This document shows positions 5,649 to 6,727 of a DNA stretch of 6,727 bases, piece by piece. The first letter of the stretch is position 1. Every line of letters starts with the position of its first letter. Made by a program: the position numbers and the translations under genes. Source of the stretch: Caulobacteraceae bacterium (GTDB taxonomy: Bacteria > Pseudomonadota > Alphaproteobacteria > Caulobacterales > Caulobacteraceae); contig CANKPO010000065.1 of assembly GCA_947484535.1 (NCBI GenBank), positions 1 to 6,727 on the forward strand. The letters run 5' to 3'. The notes beneath the pieces are model-generated. The model was not told the DNA's origin and made no database searches. It worked only from the letters and a program-made list of their open reading frames with translations.

Positions 5649-6727
5649 ATGATTCATCTTCGAGCGTTGCCAGTGAAAGCCGCGTTACAGCGATTGATCC
5701 TATGGAGCTTGCTTAGCCTATCGACACTGGGTTTGAGCACGCGTGCCTATGGACAACCGATCTCGCTGCCATCGTCTAAGGCCATAGGTCAGGACGCTAA
5801 GAAGCCGGATCTGCCGCGAAGTCGCAGTGTTGCCCCGTTCAAGATCGAACGGCCCAGTGCGGAATCGGCCACAGATGATCCCTCATTTCTTGTCGAACAG
5901 ATCCGGATTGACGGTTCAACGGGGCTCAGCCCTAAGGAGCAATTGACCCTAACCCAACCGCTAACGGGCCGGGCCGTAAAGCTGTCCGAACTCAAGGGCT
6001 TGGCCGATCAGATTTCGGCGCTCTATGCCGCCCGGGGATATGCTCTGACCGTCGCCATCGTACCGGTGCAAACCGTGATTGATGGTGTGGTGCGCATCAC
6101 GGTCATTGAGGGGGCCATAGACCAGGTCGATGTTGAATTTAAACAGAAGCTCTCGGTTTCCCGCGCCAATCAGATTGCATCTGCGGTCCGCAAGCGGTTG
6201 CGGAGTGTCGTGCAGTCGGGACCGGTCCGAACCCATGACCTTGAGCGCTCCATCCTCGGAATTGATGATCTTAGCGGTCTATCAGCATCGGTCATTATCC
6301 GTCCTTCAAAGACGGTAGAGGGCTCCGCCGACCTGTTGGTGGTGATTGATCGTCAAGCGCTTGAGCTAGAGGTCTCTTCGGATGATCGGCTACGCCGTGA
6401 GTTCGGCTCAAAACAGGCCGCCCTGTCGGTGTCTGCCAGTTCTCTGGCCCTGATCGGCGACCGCTTGGACCTGTCCTATCGGCGAAGCCAGATCGACGGG
6501 GCCTATGACTATCGCGCCATTGGCTATAGCGCCCCGATAGGCAATAGCCTGTCGCGTATCCAGCTCAACCTGTCCGAGGCCAAGACCCAGGCCGCGAACG
6601 GCTTCTTGAAGGCGCTGGAGTTTGAGGGGCTGGAGCGAACGGCGAGGCTCGGCGTGCAGGTGCCGCTCTACCGGTCGCGGGTCAAGAGCCTCTATCTCAA
6701 TCTCGATCTCGCCGCGCTCGACAGTTC
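5649..6727 (+). CDS. TpsB-family outer-membrane transporter (FhaC/ShlB/HecB type), N-terminal part, cut by the window end
   Basis: The frame stays open for 359 residues from the ATG at 5649 to the end. A signal peptide is plausible (basic start, hydrophobic core at about 15-30, cleavage near AYG/Q at 35-36). A polar, proline- and basic-rich stretch follows (36-77). Residues 78-160 fit a ShlB-type POTRA domain: FLVEQIRIDG (80-89), then DQISALYAARGYALTVAIVP (120-139) and VRITVIEGAIDQVDV (148-162). A second POTRA-like part runs to about 235, then alternating strands of the beta barrel (DLLVVIDR, LDLSYRRSQIDG, LSRIQLNLSEA). TpsB proteins export a large TpsA exoprotein across the outer membrane; that partner is probably downstream. 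Family members are about 550-600 residues. A TGA in frame at 5637-5639 limits the start to this ATG or later codons; there is no obvious Shine-Dalgarno site. Confidence 0.88.
   Translation, partial: MIHLRALPVKAALQRLILWSLLSLSTLGLSTRAYGQPISLPSSKAIGQDAKKPDLPRSRSVAPFKIERPSAESATDDPSFLVEQIRIDGSTGLSPKEQLTLTQPLTGRAVKLSELKGLADQISALYAARGYALTVAIVPVQTVIDGVVRITVIEGAIDQVDVEFKQKLSVSRANQIASAVRKRLRSVVQSGPVRTHDLERSILGIDDLSGLSASVIIRPSKTVEGSADLLVVIDRQALELEVSSDDRLRREFGSKQAALSVSASSLALIGDRLDLSYRRSQIDGAYDYRAIGYSAPIGNSLSRIQLNLSEAKTQAANGFLKALEFEGLERTARLGVQVPLYRSRVKSLYLNLDLAALDS

Noticed and set aside
5620..5660. Direct repeat ATTCATCTT at 5620-5628 and 5652-5660 around the TpsB start
   Set aside because: Only 9 bases, in AT-rich sequence, with the second copy inside the coding region; chance is the simplest explanation.
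1..6727. CRISPR array, tRNA or rRNA gene, riboswitch
   Set aside because: No regularly spaced repeats, cloverleaf-like sequence or recognisable RNA gene was seen on either strand by eye.

Overview
The window looks like chromosomal DNA of a free-living alphaproteobacterium, perhaps of the Caulobacterales. The grounds are moderately GC-rich coding sequence, a GAF-GGDEF-EAL protein, an HD-GYP remnant, a CoA-pathway remnant and the overall protein style. The lineage is an inference from memory, since there is no rRNA or marker gene here.

Layout: (1) 2-271, plus strand: the last 89 residues of a PpiC/parvulin-type peptidyl-prolyl isomerase. (2) 296-2209, minus: a complete 637-residue GAF-GGDEF-EAL protein, convergent with the isomerase, with a degenerate GGDEF domain and an apparently intact c-di-GMP phosphodiesterase (EAL) domain. 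(3) 2346-2684, minus: a small three-helix inner-membrane protein of unknown function. (4) 2769-4325, minus: a lipoprotein arylsulfatase with a CSPTR formylglycine motif. It has a candidate promoter and a good Shine-Dalgarno site just upstream. (5) 4510-5030: a gene graveyard. An enoyl-CoA hydratase lacking its middle (plus strand) meets, tail to tail, the C-terminal part of an HD-GYP phosphodiesterase (minus strand). (6) 5106-5414, minus: a small exported protein followed by a convincing rho-independent terminator. (7) 5415-5648: a divergent intergenic region with an FNR/FixK-like palindrome. (8) 5649 to the window end, plus: the first 359 residues of a TpsB (FhaC/ShlB) two-partner-secretion transporter, with signal peptide, POTRA region and start of the barrel.

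The genes do not form one pathway. Several products act in the envelope: the isomerase, the sulfatase lipoprotein, the small exported protein and the outer-membrane transporter. There is also a c-di-GMP theme, with one complete phosphodiesterase-type protein and one truncated one. The exoprotein carried by the TpsB transporter is not in the window and would be expected downstream. I found no convincing wholly new system. The most unusual material is the pair of deletion remnants at 4510-5030 and the unexplained regulatory region between the small exported protein and the TpsB gene.
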